Shown here: positions 1 to 6,147 of the stretch, piece after piece
Position numbering within the stretch: the stretch's first letter is position 1
How the letters are laid out: each line of letters begins with the position of its first letter
DNA from: Pseudomonadota bacterium
GTDB lineage: Bacteria; Pseudomonadota; Alphaproteobacteria; Rhizobiales; Devosiaceae
NCBI GenBank assembly: GCA_023433985.1
Contig: JAEYTN010000025.1
Span: forward strand, 1 to 9,197
Direction: 5' to 3'
DNA length: 9,197 nucleotides
Program-made: the position numbers and the translations under genes
Notes under the pieces: generated by a model
What the model was told of the DNA's origin: nothing
The model's database searches: none
What the model saw: the letters and a program-made list of their open reading frames with translations, nothing else

Positions 1-2
1 GC

Positions 3-1370
3 GGCATCGTCGTCAGCGCCGGCGGCGCCCGCGTCTTCACCAATGCCTGGGTGCTGATCTCGGTGCTCCGCCGCACCCTCGGCTGCACCCTGCCCATCGA
101 GGTCTGGCATTTCGGCCCCGACGAGATGTCCGCCTCCATGGCGGCCCTTCTCGCCGAACTCGACGTCACCCTCGTCGACGCCCTCCCCGTCATCGCCCGC
201 GAAGGGGCCGTAGTCCGCGACGGCTGGCAGCTCAAGCCCTTCGCCATCCAGCACTCCCGCTTCGCCGAGGTGCTGCTCCTTGATGCCGACCAGGTCCCGG
301 TCCGCAACCCCGCCGAGCTTTTCGACTGGCCCGAGTACCGCGAAACCGGCGCCGTGTTCTGGCCCGACATGATCGAGCTTCGGGAAGATAACCCGGTCTG
401 GGCCGCCCTCGGCCTCCCGCCCCGCCGCACCGTGGCACTCGAAAGCGGCCAGCTCCTCATCGACAAGCGCCGCCACTGGCGTGCCCTCTCGGTCGCCGTC
501 GCCCTCAACGCCGAAGCCGAGCGGCTCTACCGCATGATCTACGGCGACAAGGACACTTTCCTCATCGCCTGGCAGCTGGCCGAAGCCGAGTTCGCCCGCA
601 TCCCCCACACCCCCTTCATCGACGAGCGCATGCTGGTGCAGCGCGATTTCGCCGGCGCTCCCCTGTTCCAGCACCGCACCAACTCGAAATGGGAATATGC
701 CGGCGCCCAGCACCAGATCGAGGGCTTCGTGCACCTCGATGCCGCCACCGCGGCCCTCGCCGACCTTCGCGCCCGCTGGAACGGCCGCGTCGTCCACCTG
801 CCCGATCGCCCCGCCACCGCCCGCGCCGCCGAAGCCGACCTCCTCGCTATGGGTCCACTGCGGCTCGAAGTCATCGCCGGCGAAACCATCCGCCTCGAAC
901 TCCTCCCTTACGGCGAACTGAGCTACAGGGCCGGCCGCGCCAACGACCGTCAGAACTGGTGGTGCGAAGCAGCGCCCGATGGCGGCATCGACTTCGTCAT
1001 CGCCGATGCCGACCGCGTCACCTACCGCCTCCGCCGCCTCGACGCCGAGCATTTCGAGGGCCGCCGCCTACGCGTCCCCGAACACCTCGTCACCATGCGC
1101 CCCGAGCCAGGCCACGCCGCCGCCGACCCTGCCCCCGGCCTCGTCGACGACCTGATCCGCGCCGCCTCGTCCGAAGCCGAGTTGCGCACCGCCCTCGGTC
1201 TGCTCTGCCGCGTCGATCCGGGCGCCCTCGCCCGCCTCCGCCACCTCGCTGCAAACTCGCCCGAACTCGCTGCCCTGGCCGAGGGCCTCGCGCACGACTG
1301 GGAGCCGACCGAGCCATCGCGCGGCATGATCCTCGGCCGCTTCTACCACTTCACCGGCAAAGATGGCTGA
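3..1370 (+). CDS. Mnn1-like mannosyltransferase, 5' end outside window
   Basis: Probable glycosyltransferase of the putative mannosyltransferase (Mnn1/alpha-mannosyltransferase, GT-A fold) family, which moves a sugar from a nucleotide donor to a glycan or protein acceptor. The frame is open to the first base and the residues before the GTG at 51 (GIVVSAGGARVFTNAW) match the usual start of the catalytic domain, so the gene begins upstream and that GTG is internal. In the 455 visible residues: GWQLKPFAI near 74, the DxD metal/nucleotide motif in LLLDADQVP (DAD 94-96), ESGQLLID at 147-154 and GDKDTF near 181. After about residue 283 come roughly 80 residues rich in predicted beta strand, containing a tryptophan pair, then a helical tail of about 90 residues; I do not recognise either and they look like extra domains. 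It overlaps the next gene by 8 nt, which suggests translational coupling. Acceptor and sugar cannot be read from sequence. Confidence 0.85.
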   Translation, partial: GIVVSAGGARVFTNAWVLISVLRRTLGCTLPIEVWHFGPDEMSASMAALLAELDVTLVDALPVIAREGAVVRDGWQLKPFAIQHSRFAEVLLLDADQVPVRNPAELFDWPEYRETGAVFWPDMIELREDNPVWAALGLPPRRTVALESGQLLIDKRRHWRALSVAVALNAEAERLYRMIYGDKDTFLIAWQLAEAEFARIPHTPFIDERMLVQRDFAGAPLFQHRTNSKWEYAGAQHQIEGFVHLDAATAALADLRARWNGRVVHLPDRPATARAAEADLLAMGPLRLEVIAGETIRLELLPYGELSYRAGRANDRQNWWCEAAPDGGIDFVIADADRVTYRLRRLDAEHFEGRRLRVPEHLVTMRPEPGHAAADPAPGLVDDLIRAASSEAELRTALGLLCRVDPGALARLRHLAANSPELAALAEGLAHDWEPTEPSRGMILGRFYHFTGKDG

Positions 1371-2553
1371 GCCACGGGCGTTGCTGGTCGCGCCCATGAC
1401 GCCGGCCCCGACCGGCAACGGGCTCGCCATGCGGCTCGCCCTCTTCCGCGACGCCCTCGCCCGCGTCGCCGAGGTCGACACCCTCGTGCTCCCCGTCTCC
1501 GGCCCCGCAACCGACGAGAGCGCCCTCACCGTTCCCGTCGCCGGCCGCGCGGACACGCAGTTCGCTCTCCTCTCCCGGATCGCCGATCCGGCCGAGCGCC
1601 TGCGCCAGTTCCGCCGCTACGGCCGCGGCAGCCGCCACGCCCACCTCTCCGCTCCCGTACTGGCAGAAGTTCACAGCCTATGCGCACACAAGCGCTACGA
1701 CTTCGCGCACATCGGCCGCCTTTACCTGGCCGATACCGTCGACCAGATCCCCGCCCGCCACGCCACCCTCGACCTCGATGAGGACGACGCCTGGGCCTGG
1801 CGTCGCCTTGCGGAAACGCAGCCCCCGCCCGAAGCTGCCCGGTCGGAAGCCGAAGCCGAGGCGGAAGACCGCCTCCTCGCCCGCCGCGCCCCCACCTTCG
1901 CCAATCTCTTCGTCTCCGGCCCGGCCGACCGCGCCTCCCTCCTCGCCCGCCATCCCGGCCTCGCCATCGGCCTCATCCCCAACGCCATCGCCTTCCCCCC
2001 GTCGCCCGAGCGCCGCGACGATGGCCGCACCCTCCTCTTCGTCGGCGCATTCGGCTACGCACCCAATGTCGAGGGCATCCTCTGGTTCGCCCGCCAAGTC
2101 CTGCCCCGCCTTCCCGATGCCCTCCGCGTCCGCCTCGTGGGCCGCGACCCGCCCCCGGCCATCCGCGAGCTCCACGGCCACCACGGCATCGAAGTCGTCG
2201 GCCCCGTCGTCGATCTGGGAGCCGCCTATGCCGAAGCCACCCTCGCCATCGCCCCGCTGCTGACCGGCGCCGGCACCCGCCTCAAGCTGATCGAAGCCGC
2301 CGCTCACGCCGTCCCCGCCGTCACCACCGCCACTGCCGCCCGCGGCCTGGACTTCGTCACGCCCGACACCGCCTGGCTCGCCGACGACGCGGCGCCCTTC
2401 GCCGAAGCCATCCTCACCGTCCTGTCGGATCCCGCCGGGCGCAGCCGCCGCGCCGCCCTCTCCCGCAAGCGCGCACAGGCCACGCACGACCGGGTACAAG
2501 TCGTCGAACGTCTTGCCCTCCGCTTCGCCCGCATGCTTGAACCAGAGCCATGA
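1363..2553 (+). CDS. GT4-family glycosyltransferase (GT-B fold)
   Basis: A 396-residue glycosyltransferase of the GT1/GT4 superfamily, probably cytoplasmic. The N-terminal half (to about 200) is the acceptor-side Rossmann domain, with an opening strand (ALLVAPMTPAPTGNG) typical of these enzymes. The C-terminal half is the donor-binding domain: IPNAI (205-209), LLFVGAFGYAPNVEG (224-238), RLVGRDPP (257-264), and the hallmark loop GAGTRLKLIEAAAHAVPAV (302-320), which contains the conserved donor-site Glu (E311). It lacks a signal peptide and clear membrane helices. The ATG lies inside the previous stop (ATGGCTGA) and its TGA lies inside the next ATG (ATGA), so it sits mid-operon and is probably translated by coupling. 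The sugar and acceptor are unknown. Family assignment is firm; role in a glycan or glycopeptide pathway is inferred from the neighbours. Confidence 0.88.
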   Translation: MAEPRALLVAPMTPAPTGNGLAMRLALFRDALARVAEVDTLVLPVSGPATDESALTVPVAGRADTQFALLSRIADPAERLRQFRRYGRGSRHAHLSAPVLAEVHSLCAHKRYDFAHIGRLYLADTVDQIPARHATLDLDEDDAWAWRRLAETQPPPEAARSEAEAEAEDRLLARRAPTFANLFVSGPADRASLLARHPGLAIGLIPNAIAFPPSPERRDDGRTLLFVGAFGYAPNVEGILWFARQVLPRLPDALRVRLVGRDPPPAIRELHGHHGIEVVGPVVDLGAAYAEATLAIAPLLTGAGTRLKLIEAAAHAVPAVTTATAARGLDFVTPDTAWLADDAAPFAEAILTVLSDPAGRSRRAALSRKRAQATHDRVQVVERLALRFARMLEPEP

Positions 2554-2831
2554 GCATCACCGACGACATGACCTTCACCCCCACCGAGGGGCTCGAAATC
2601 TCCGAAGTGCCGGATGGCCGGGTGATCTACCAGCCGTCGAACGAGCGCGTGCACTACTTCAACCCCACCGCCGTGGTCGTGTTCGAACTCTGCGGCATGG
2701 GCCATACCGTCGGCGAGATCGGCACTTTCCTCCGCGACGCCTACAGCCTCGACGTCGAACCGAAGGCCGAGGTGATCCAGTGCATCGAGGCCCTGGTCAG
2801 CGAGAACCTGCTACGTCCCTCGAACCCGTAA
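2550..2831 (+). CDS. PqqD-like peptide chaperone (RRE-type)
   Basis: A 93-residue protein resembling PqqD, the small winged-helix fold that binds precursor peptides in many ribosomally made, post-translationally modified peptide (RiPP) pathways and hands them to modifying enzymes. The central signature is visible: VHYFNPTAVVVFELCGMGHTV (34-54), followed by helices EIGTFLRDAY and a terminal helix AEVIQCIEALVSENLLRP (73-90). Length is normal for the family. The start is the ATG overlapping the upstream stop by 4 nt. Its 3' end contains the probable start and ribosome binding site of the kinase gene. A PqqD-like protein next to an HprK-related kinase is a recurrent pairing in proteobacteria, which I recall being annotated as the HPr-rel-A system. 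No radical SAM enzyme or PQQ gene is present, so this is not pqqD itself. Its likely client is the 61-residue peptide encoded at 3703. Confidence 0.85.
   Translation: MSITDDMTFTPTEGLEISEVPDGRVIYQPSNERVHYFNPTAVVVFELCGMGHTVGEIGTFLRDAYSLDVEPKAEVIQCIEALVSENLLRPSNP
2769..2778 (+). promoter_or_regulatory. Shine-Dalgarno site for the kinase gene, inside the PqqD-like gene
   Basis: GAGGTGATCC is fully complementary over ten bases to the conserved 3' end of bacterial 16S rRNA (GGATCACCTC). Its GAGG core ends 7 nt before the GTG at 2780, in frame with the kinase domain. This decides the kinase start, since no ATG lies in frame between the PqqD-like gene and the start of recognisable kinase sequence. 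The bases also encode Glu-Val-Ile in the PqqD-like protein, so chance is possible. Confidence 0.6.
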
Positions 2832-3646
2832 TCTGCCGCACCCTGCGGCGCGAGTATCGGCTCATCGCGCCCGATGCTGCCGCGCACCGCGCGCTCGAGT
2901 TCCTCCGCATCGATCCCGAAGTCGAGGGCCGCCCGCTCGAGCCGTTCGACCTGTCGATGCAGCGCCGGCACGGCTTCCTCGCCACCACCATGGCCAACGG
3001 CGCCCCCATCGCCGGCACGCCGCGCCACATCGTCGGCATGCTGCACTGGATGCTCCACTGGGATGTCGAGCAGTCGCACCCGGCGAGCCCGATGATCCAT
3101 GGCGCCACCGTCATCGTCGACGGCAAGCGACTCGTCGTCATCGGCGACAAGGGCGCCGGCAAGACCACGCTCGTCCTCTCCCTGCTGGCCGCGGGCCATG
3201 CCGTCGAAGGCGACGAGCACCTCGTGCTTGAGCCCGATGCCGCCATCGCCCGCCCCCGCACCCTCCGGGTGAAGCCCGGCAGCCTTCGCATAGTCCCCGA
3301 CCTGCCCGCAGGCATCGAACGCACCCCCACCATCGACCTGTGGGAAGGCGGCTACATCCATTCGGTCACCCCCGCCCTGTTCGGCCGCCCCTGGGTGATC
3401 CGCCCCGGCCGGCTCGACGGTATCGTCTTCATCGCCCCGAACCACGGCGGCCGCAGCGTCGCTGCCCGCCTCACGCCCGACGAAGCCTTCCGCCGCCTCA
3501 TGGCCACCGTCATCTTCCCCGGCCGCTCCATCCTCGCCGAAACCGTCCGCGTGCGGCGCCTGGTCGCCGAGGCACCCGCCTACGAACTGCGGCTTGGCGA
3601 CCTCACCCAGGCCGAATTCCACCTCCGGATGCTCGCCAAGGGTTGA
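2780..3646 (+). CDS. HprK-related serine kinase
   Basis: A 288-residue protein related to the C-terminal kinase domain of HPr kinase/phosphorylase, lacking the usual HprK N-terminal domain. The phosphate-binding loop (Walker A) is intact: IGDKGAGKTT at 121-130 after a strand VIVDGKRLVV. A downstream acidic motif EGDEHLVL (143-150) sits where HprK has its catalytic/metal carboxylates. The C-terminal half has strands and helices as in HprK-like kinases and ends in LRLGDLTQAEFHLRML. Length fits the HprK-related kinase A group. Related kinases in lasso peptide clusters (paeninodin type) phosphorylate the terminal Ser of the precursor, so a peptide substrate is plausible here. The start chosen is GTG 2780 with a strong Shine-Dalgarno match, giving a 52-nt overlap with the PqqD-like gene; the frame is open further upstream but that translation is the shadow of the PqqD-like gene. 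The first 20 or so residues, also shadow-coded, carry no domain. Confidence 0.82.
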   Translation: MHRGPGQREPATSLEPVICRTLRREYRLIAPDAAAHRALEFLRIDPEVEGRPLEPFDLSMQRRHGFLATTMANGAPIAGTPRHIVGMLHWMLHWDVEQSHPASPMIHGATVIVDGKRLVVIGDKGAGKTTLVLSLLAAGHAVEGDEHLVLEPDAAIARPRTLRVKPGSLRIVPDLPAGIERTPTIDLWEGGYIHSVTPALFGRPWVIRPGRLDGIVFIAPNHGGRSVAARLTPDEAFRRLMATVIFPGRSILAETVRVRRLVAEAPAYELRLGDLTQAEFHLRMLAKG

Positions 3647-3656
3647 CGCTTCCTGC

Positions 3657-3682
3657 GAACGCCCTCTCTACTCGGGCGGTTC
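3657..3682 (+). promoter_or_regulatory. Hairpin in the leader of the small peptide gene
   Basis: GAACGCCC (3657-3664) can pair with GGGCGGTTC (3674-3682) as an 8-bp stem with one bulged G and a 9-nt loop. It lies between the kinase stop and the peptide's ribosome binding site and is followed by ATTTGT, a weak T-rich stretch. It could be a partial terminator/attenuator or an mRNA-stabilising or processing site that sets the peptide level apart from the enzymes. Fold inferred by eye only. Confidence 0.4.
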
Positions 3683-3702
3683 ATTTGTAGAGGCCAATAT
3701 TT

Positions 3703-3888
3703 ATGTCCGAGTCCCCCAAGAAGGATCTCGATGCCGCCCTCGAGGGCGTCAACGAGGATCGCCGCCAGTTCCTCCGCAAGGTGGTGCTGACCACCGCCTT
3801 CACCGCTCCGGTCGTCGCATCCTTTGCCGTCGACGGCATGATGGTCAGCTCGGCCCTCGCCGCTCCGAACTCCGGCAACTCTTCCTGA
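3703..3888 (+). CDS. Small peptide with twin-arginine-type signal, candidate precursor peptide
   Basis: A 61-residue peptide I cannot assign to a named family. It opens with a charged, helix-prone segment (about 1-19, including DLDAALEGV), then a twin-arginine motif DRRQFLRK (19-26, RR at 20-21, close to the S/T-RR-x-F-L-K consensus). A hydrophobic stretch follows (VVLTTAFTAPVVASFAV, 27-43), then MMVSSALA, a plausible signal peptidase site (A-x-A, cleavage after 53). Only APNSGNSS would remain. No Cys is present. Start is the ATG with AGAGG 9 nt upstream. It is the only gene of the block with a sizeable leader, and the next gene starts 7 nt after its stop. Position just after a PqqD-like protein and an HprK-related kinase suggests it is their substrate, with the terminal Ser residues as possible sites. 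Alternatives: a short Tat-dependent or membrane-anchored peptide unrelated to the enzymes, or a C-terminally truncated Tat protein. Confidence 0.7.
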   Translation: MSESPKKDLDAALEGVNEDRRQFLRKVVLTTAFTAPVVASFAVDGMMVSSALAAPNSGNSS

Positions 3889-3895
3889 TCGCCCC

Positions 3896-5008
3896 GTGAC
3901 CTCGGGCATCCGCATCTCCGCGGCCCTGATCGTCAGGGACGAGGAGAAGTTCATCGAGGGGTGCCTGAAGTCCGTCATCGACCATGTCGACGAGATCGTC
4001 CTCGTCGACACCGGCTCGCTCGACCGCACCGTCGAGATCGCCACCTCGTTCGGCGTCAAGCTGCTGCATCGCCAGTGGCGCAACGATTTCGCCTGGGCCC
4101 GTAACGAGGGCCTCGCCGCCGCCAGTGGCGACTGGATTCTCTACATCGATGCCGATGAGCGGCTGGGCGTCCCGCCCGGCGCCAACCTGCGCGACAACCT
4201 CGCCGGCGAGGACGTCTTCGCCGCACGCGTCCTCTTCCGCCCCACGGTCAATGCCACGCCATTCCGCGAGTATCGGCTGTTCCGCAACGACCCGCGCCTG
4301 CGCTTCAAGGGCTCGATGCACGAAACCATCCTGCCCGACCTCGACGGATTGAAGCAGACGATCGGCGCCCGCGTCGTCGAGAGCCCCGTCGAGCTCATCC
4401 ATCTCGGCTACGAGGATGGCTCCGAATGGAAGCACGAGCGCAACCTGCCGCTGCTCCGCGCCGCCATCGCAGAAAATCCCGACCGCCTCTACTACTGGTA
4501 CCACCTCGCCGCGACCCTCGCCGGCCTCCAGCGCCTCGACGAGGCCATCGAGGCCGGTACCGAAGGCCTCCGCCGCGCCCGCGAGAATCCCCTGATCGCC
4601 TCCGACAGCGCCATCGCCGCCCTCCTCGCCTTCAACCACGCCCGCCTGCTGCACGAGCGCGGCGACGACGCGCTCCCCACCATCGCGCAGGGCTACCGTC
4701 ACTACCCCGACAATCCCACGCTGCAGCTGCTCGAAGCTCGCGTCCTCGTCGACCGCGGCCGCCTCGCCGAGGCCCTGCCCCTCCTCGAAGCCCTCGCCGC
4801 TACCGACTCCGCCACCTACAGCGATCCGCGCCTCGCCCACGATCGCCGGGTCTTCGACGTCTATGCGCCCGACCTGCTGGGCGTCGTCCTGCTCCGCCTC
4901 GGCCGCCGGCAGGAAGCCGCGCAGAGCTTCCGCCGCGCCGCCGCAGCCGCCCCCGACGACATGTCCTACCGCATCAAGGCCCGGGCGCTCGGCGCCCCCA
5001 TCCCCTGA
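3896..5008 (+). CDS. GT2 glycosyltransferase with C-terminal TPR region
   Basis: A 370-residue two-part enzyme. Residues 6-170 are a GT-A family 2 glycosyltransferase: ISAALIVRDEEKFIEGCL (7-24), IVLVDTGSLDRTVEIA (34-49), FAWARNEGLAAASGDW (65-80) and the DxD motif YIDADERL (DAD 85-87), with the GSMHE segment (139-143) typical of this subgroup. Residues from about 195 to 360 are helical repeats of TPR type (for example LATLAGLQRLDEAIEAG and LLRLGRRQEAAQSFRRA). The same GT2-plus-TPR layout occurs in SunS-type enzymes that glycosylate peptides, and also in many uncharacterised glycan enzymes. The start is a GTG 7 nt after the peptide stop with no clear Shine-Dalgarno site, so translation probably depends on coupling to the peptide gene. 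The 3' end overlaps the convergent GT10 gene by 35 bp. Family is firm; acceptor unknown. Confidence 0.88.
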   Translation: MTSGIRISAALIVRDEEKFIEGCLKSVIDHVDEIVLVDTGSLDRTVEIATSFGVKLLHRQWRNDFAWARNEGLAAASGDWILYIDADERLGVPPGANLRDNLAGEDVFAARVLFRPTVNATPFREYRLFRNDPRLRFKGSMHETILPDLDGLKQTIGARVVESPVELIHLGYEDGSEWKHERNLPLLRAAIAENPDRLYYWYHLAATLAGLQRLDEAIEAGTEGLRRARENPLIASDSAIAALLAFNHARLLHERGDDALPTIAQGYRHYPDNPTLQLLEARVLVDRGRLAEALPLLEALAATDSATYSDPRLAHDRRVFDVYAPDLLGVVLLRLGRRQEAAQSFRRAAAAAPDDMSYRIKARALGAPIP

Positions 5009-5954
5009 CTGCGGCCGCAATCTCGTCGGCCACCCGCCGCACCACCCCCAGCTCCCGCCGCGTCGGCGCCCGGCCCCGCCGCTCCGCACACAGATCGGCC
5101 AGCCGGACGAACGCCTCCCGCTCCACCGACGCCGCGCGCACCATCAGCCCCTGGGGCAACGGCCGCTCGCGCCACGCGTGATACCGCGCGACCTCCGCCG
5201 GATGTGCCGCGAGATACCGCAGGTACGCCCCGACCTCGCGCGCCCCGCCGAAGTCCGCCGCATCGATGATGCTCCCCTCCGGCACGAACGCCTTGACGTT
5301 CGGCGCCCCCAGATAAACCGGGACGCTCCCTGCCCGAAGCGCGTCGAACACTTTCTCGGTCACATAGTCGGCCGAGATCGAGTTCTCGAACGCGATGCAG
5401 AACGGATACCGCGCCACCGCCGCGAGCTTGCTCTCGAGCCCCCGGTCCTCCGCCAGCTGCCGATTGTTGAACAGCCGCCCGTAAAAATCGATCGGCACAT
5501 ACCGCGCCATCTCGCGCAGGAAGTCCGTCCGCCCGCTGCCATCCGCCGCGCCCGATACGAACGCCGCGACCGGCGCCGTCTCCCGCTGCACCGCCACCGG
5601 CGCCTCGGCGATCCGCCGCCACTCCGCCAATCCCGGCAGATACGGCACCCACACGTCCGCCTCGGTCTCGTAGGTCATGCGCAGGTCGAAGTGCCGCATG
5701 AACGTCGGGTCCCCGAGCGCCGGATAGTGCACCCGGCTCTCCTGCGACCACGCCACCCAGACCTGCCCGGGATAGCGCTGGATCCGCCGCCCCATCCGCC
5801 AGCTGGGTACGTGCACCACCACGACGTCCGCCTCCCGCAGGCGCTTCCGCTCCGAACTCCACTCCACCACGTCATGCGATGGCGCCACGGCCGGCGCCCC
5901 GAACACCGACGTATGGAACAGCACCAGCGGCCGCGCTCCGGGCCGCCCGGACAT
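4974..5954 (-). CDS. GT10 alpha-1,3-fucosyltransferase-like protein
   Basis: A 326-residue protein of family GT10, which transfers fucose from GDP-fucose to N-acetylglucosamine or related residues of glycans. The family signature is clear: YPFCIAFENSISADYVTEK (183-201) followed by VFDALRAGSVPVYLGAPNV (202-220), the GDP-fucose-binding region. Earlier motifs also fit: WSQESRVHYPAL (69-80), ADVWVPY (99-105) and IDFYGRLFNN (155-164). Length is close to bacterial GT10 enzymes. The start is the ATG at 5954, because the protein first resembles a strand (RPLVLFHTSVFG) just after it. A longer frame to 6062 adds a Gly/Ala-rich stretch that does not look like protein of this family. TTG at 5969 is a second candidate. 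It is the only gene on this strand and faces the operon, overlapping the GT2 gene tail to tail. No GDP-fucose synthesis genes are in the window. Confidence 0.88.
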   Translation of the reverse strand: MSGRPGARPLVLFHTSVFGAPAVAPSHDVVEWSSERKRLREADVVVVHVPSWRMGRRIQRYPGQVWVAWSQESRVHYPALGDPTFMRHFDLRMTYETEADVWVPYLPGLAEWRRIAEAPVAVQRETAPVAAFVSGAADGSGRTDFLREMARYVPIDFYGRLFNNRQLAEDRGLESKLAAVARYPFCIAFENSISADYVTEKVFDALRAGSVPVYLGAPNVKAFVPEGSIIDAADFGGAREVGAYLRYLAAHPAEVARYHAWRERPLPQGLMVRAASVEREAFVRLADLCAERRGRAPTRRELGVVRRVADEIAAAVRGWGRRAPGP

Positions 5955-6108
5955 CCCCGACCCATTCAACGAAGGGCACTCCCAGCCGCCTGCCGCCGCG
6001 CCTATCCCCCGCGCCGGCCAGGCTCCGGCACCGATGCTGCAACCGCCGCGGCTCGTGCGCAAGGTCTCCGGTTCAGCCCCCGTTCATCGGGCCTGTCCGA
6101 TAGCCAAG

Positions 6109-6117
6109 TGGTATGAT
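6109..6117 (+). promoter_or_regulatory. Extended -10 promoter for the TPR regulator
   Basis: TGGTATGAT matches the extended -10 pattern TGnTATAAT in all but one position. No good -35 hexamer sits 16-18 bp upstream, which is normal for extended -10 promoters. Transcription would begin near 6123-6125 and leave a leader of about 24 nt before the ATG at 6148. It is the most AT-rich spot in the divergent gap between the fucosyltransferase and the regulator. No equally clear promoter was seen for the opposite direction. Confidence 0.45.
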
Positions 6118-6147
6118 GAATTTCGTGTGCTTCTGACGGGAGAAGCC

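Noticed and set aside
51..53. GTG at 51 as the start of the Mnn1-like gene
   Set aside because: The frame stays open to base 3 and the upstream residues continue the family's N-terminal pattern, so the gene is cut by the window edge.
1678..2499. Minus-strand open frame of 273 codons opposite the GT4 gene
   Set aside because: Gly-rich shadow translation without motifs; the plus frame has complete GT4 signatures.
2513..2779. Earlier start for the kinase at 2513
   Set aside because: This would add residues that are only the frame-shifted shadow of the GT4 end and the PqqD-like gene, Arg/His/Pro-rich and without domain character.
3703..3888. Cys-glycosylated glycocin or a lanthipeptide precursor
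   Set aside because: The peptide contains no Cys, and no lanthipeptide synthetase or dedicated transporter is present in the window.
3845..5089. Minus-strand open frame of 414 codons opposite the GT2 gene
   Set aside because: Same codon-bias artefact; the plus strand carries an intact GT2 with a DxD motif.
5955..6062. Longer N-terminus for the GT10 protein from 6062
   Set aside because: The added 36 residues are Gly/Ala-rich and unlike the family; the recognisable fold begins just after the ATG at 5954.
4863..6116. Plus-strand open frame of 417 codons across the fucosyltransferase
   Set aside because: Pro/Arg-rich shadow translation; the minus strand has the GT10 signature over the same bases.
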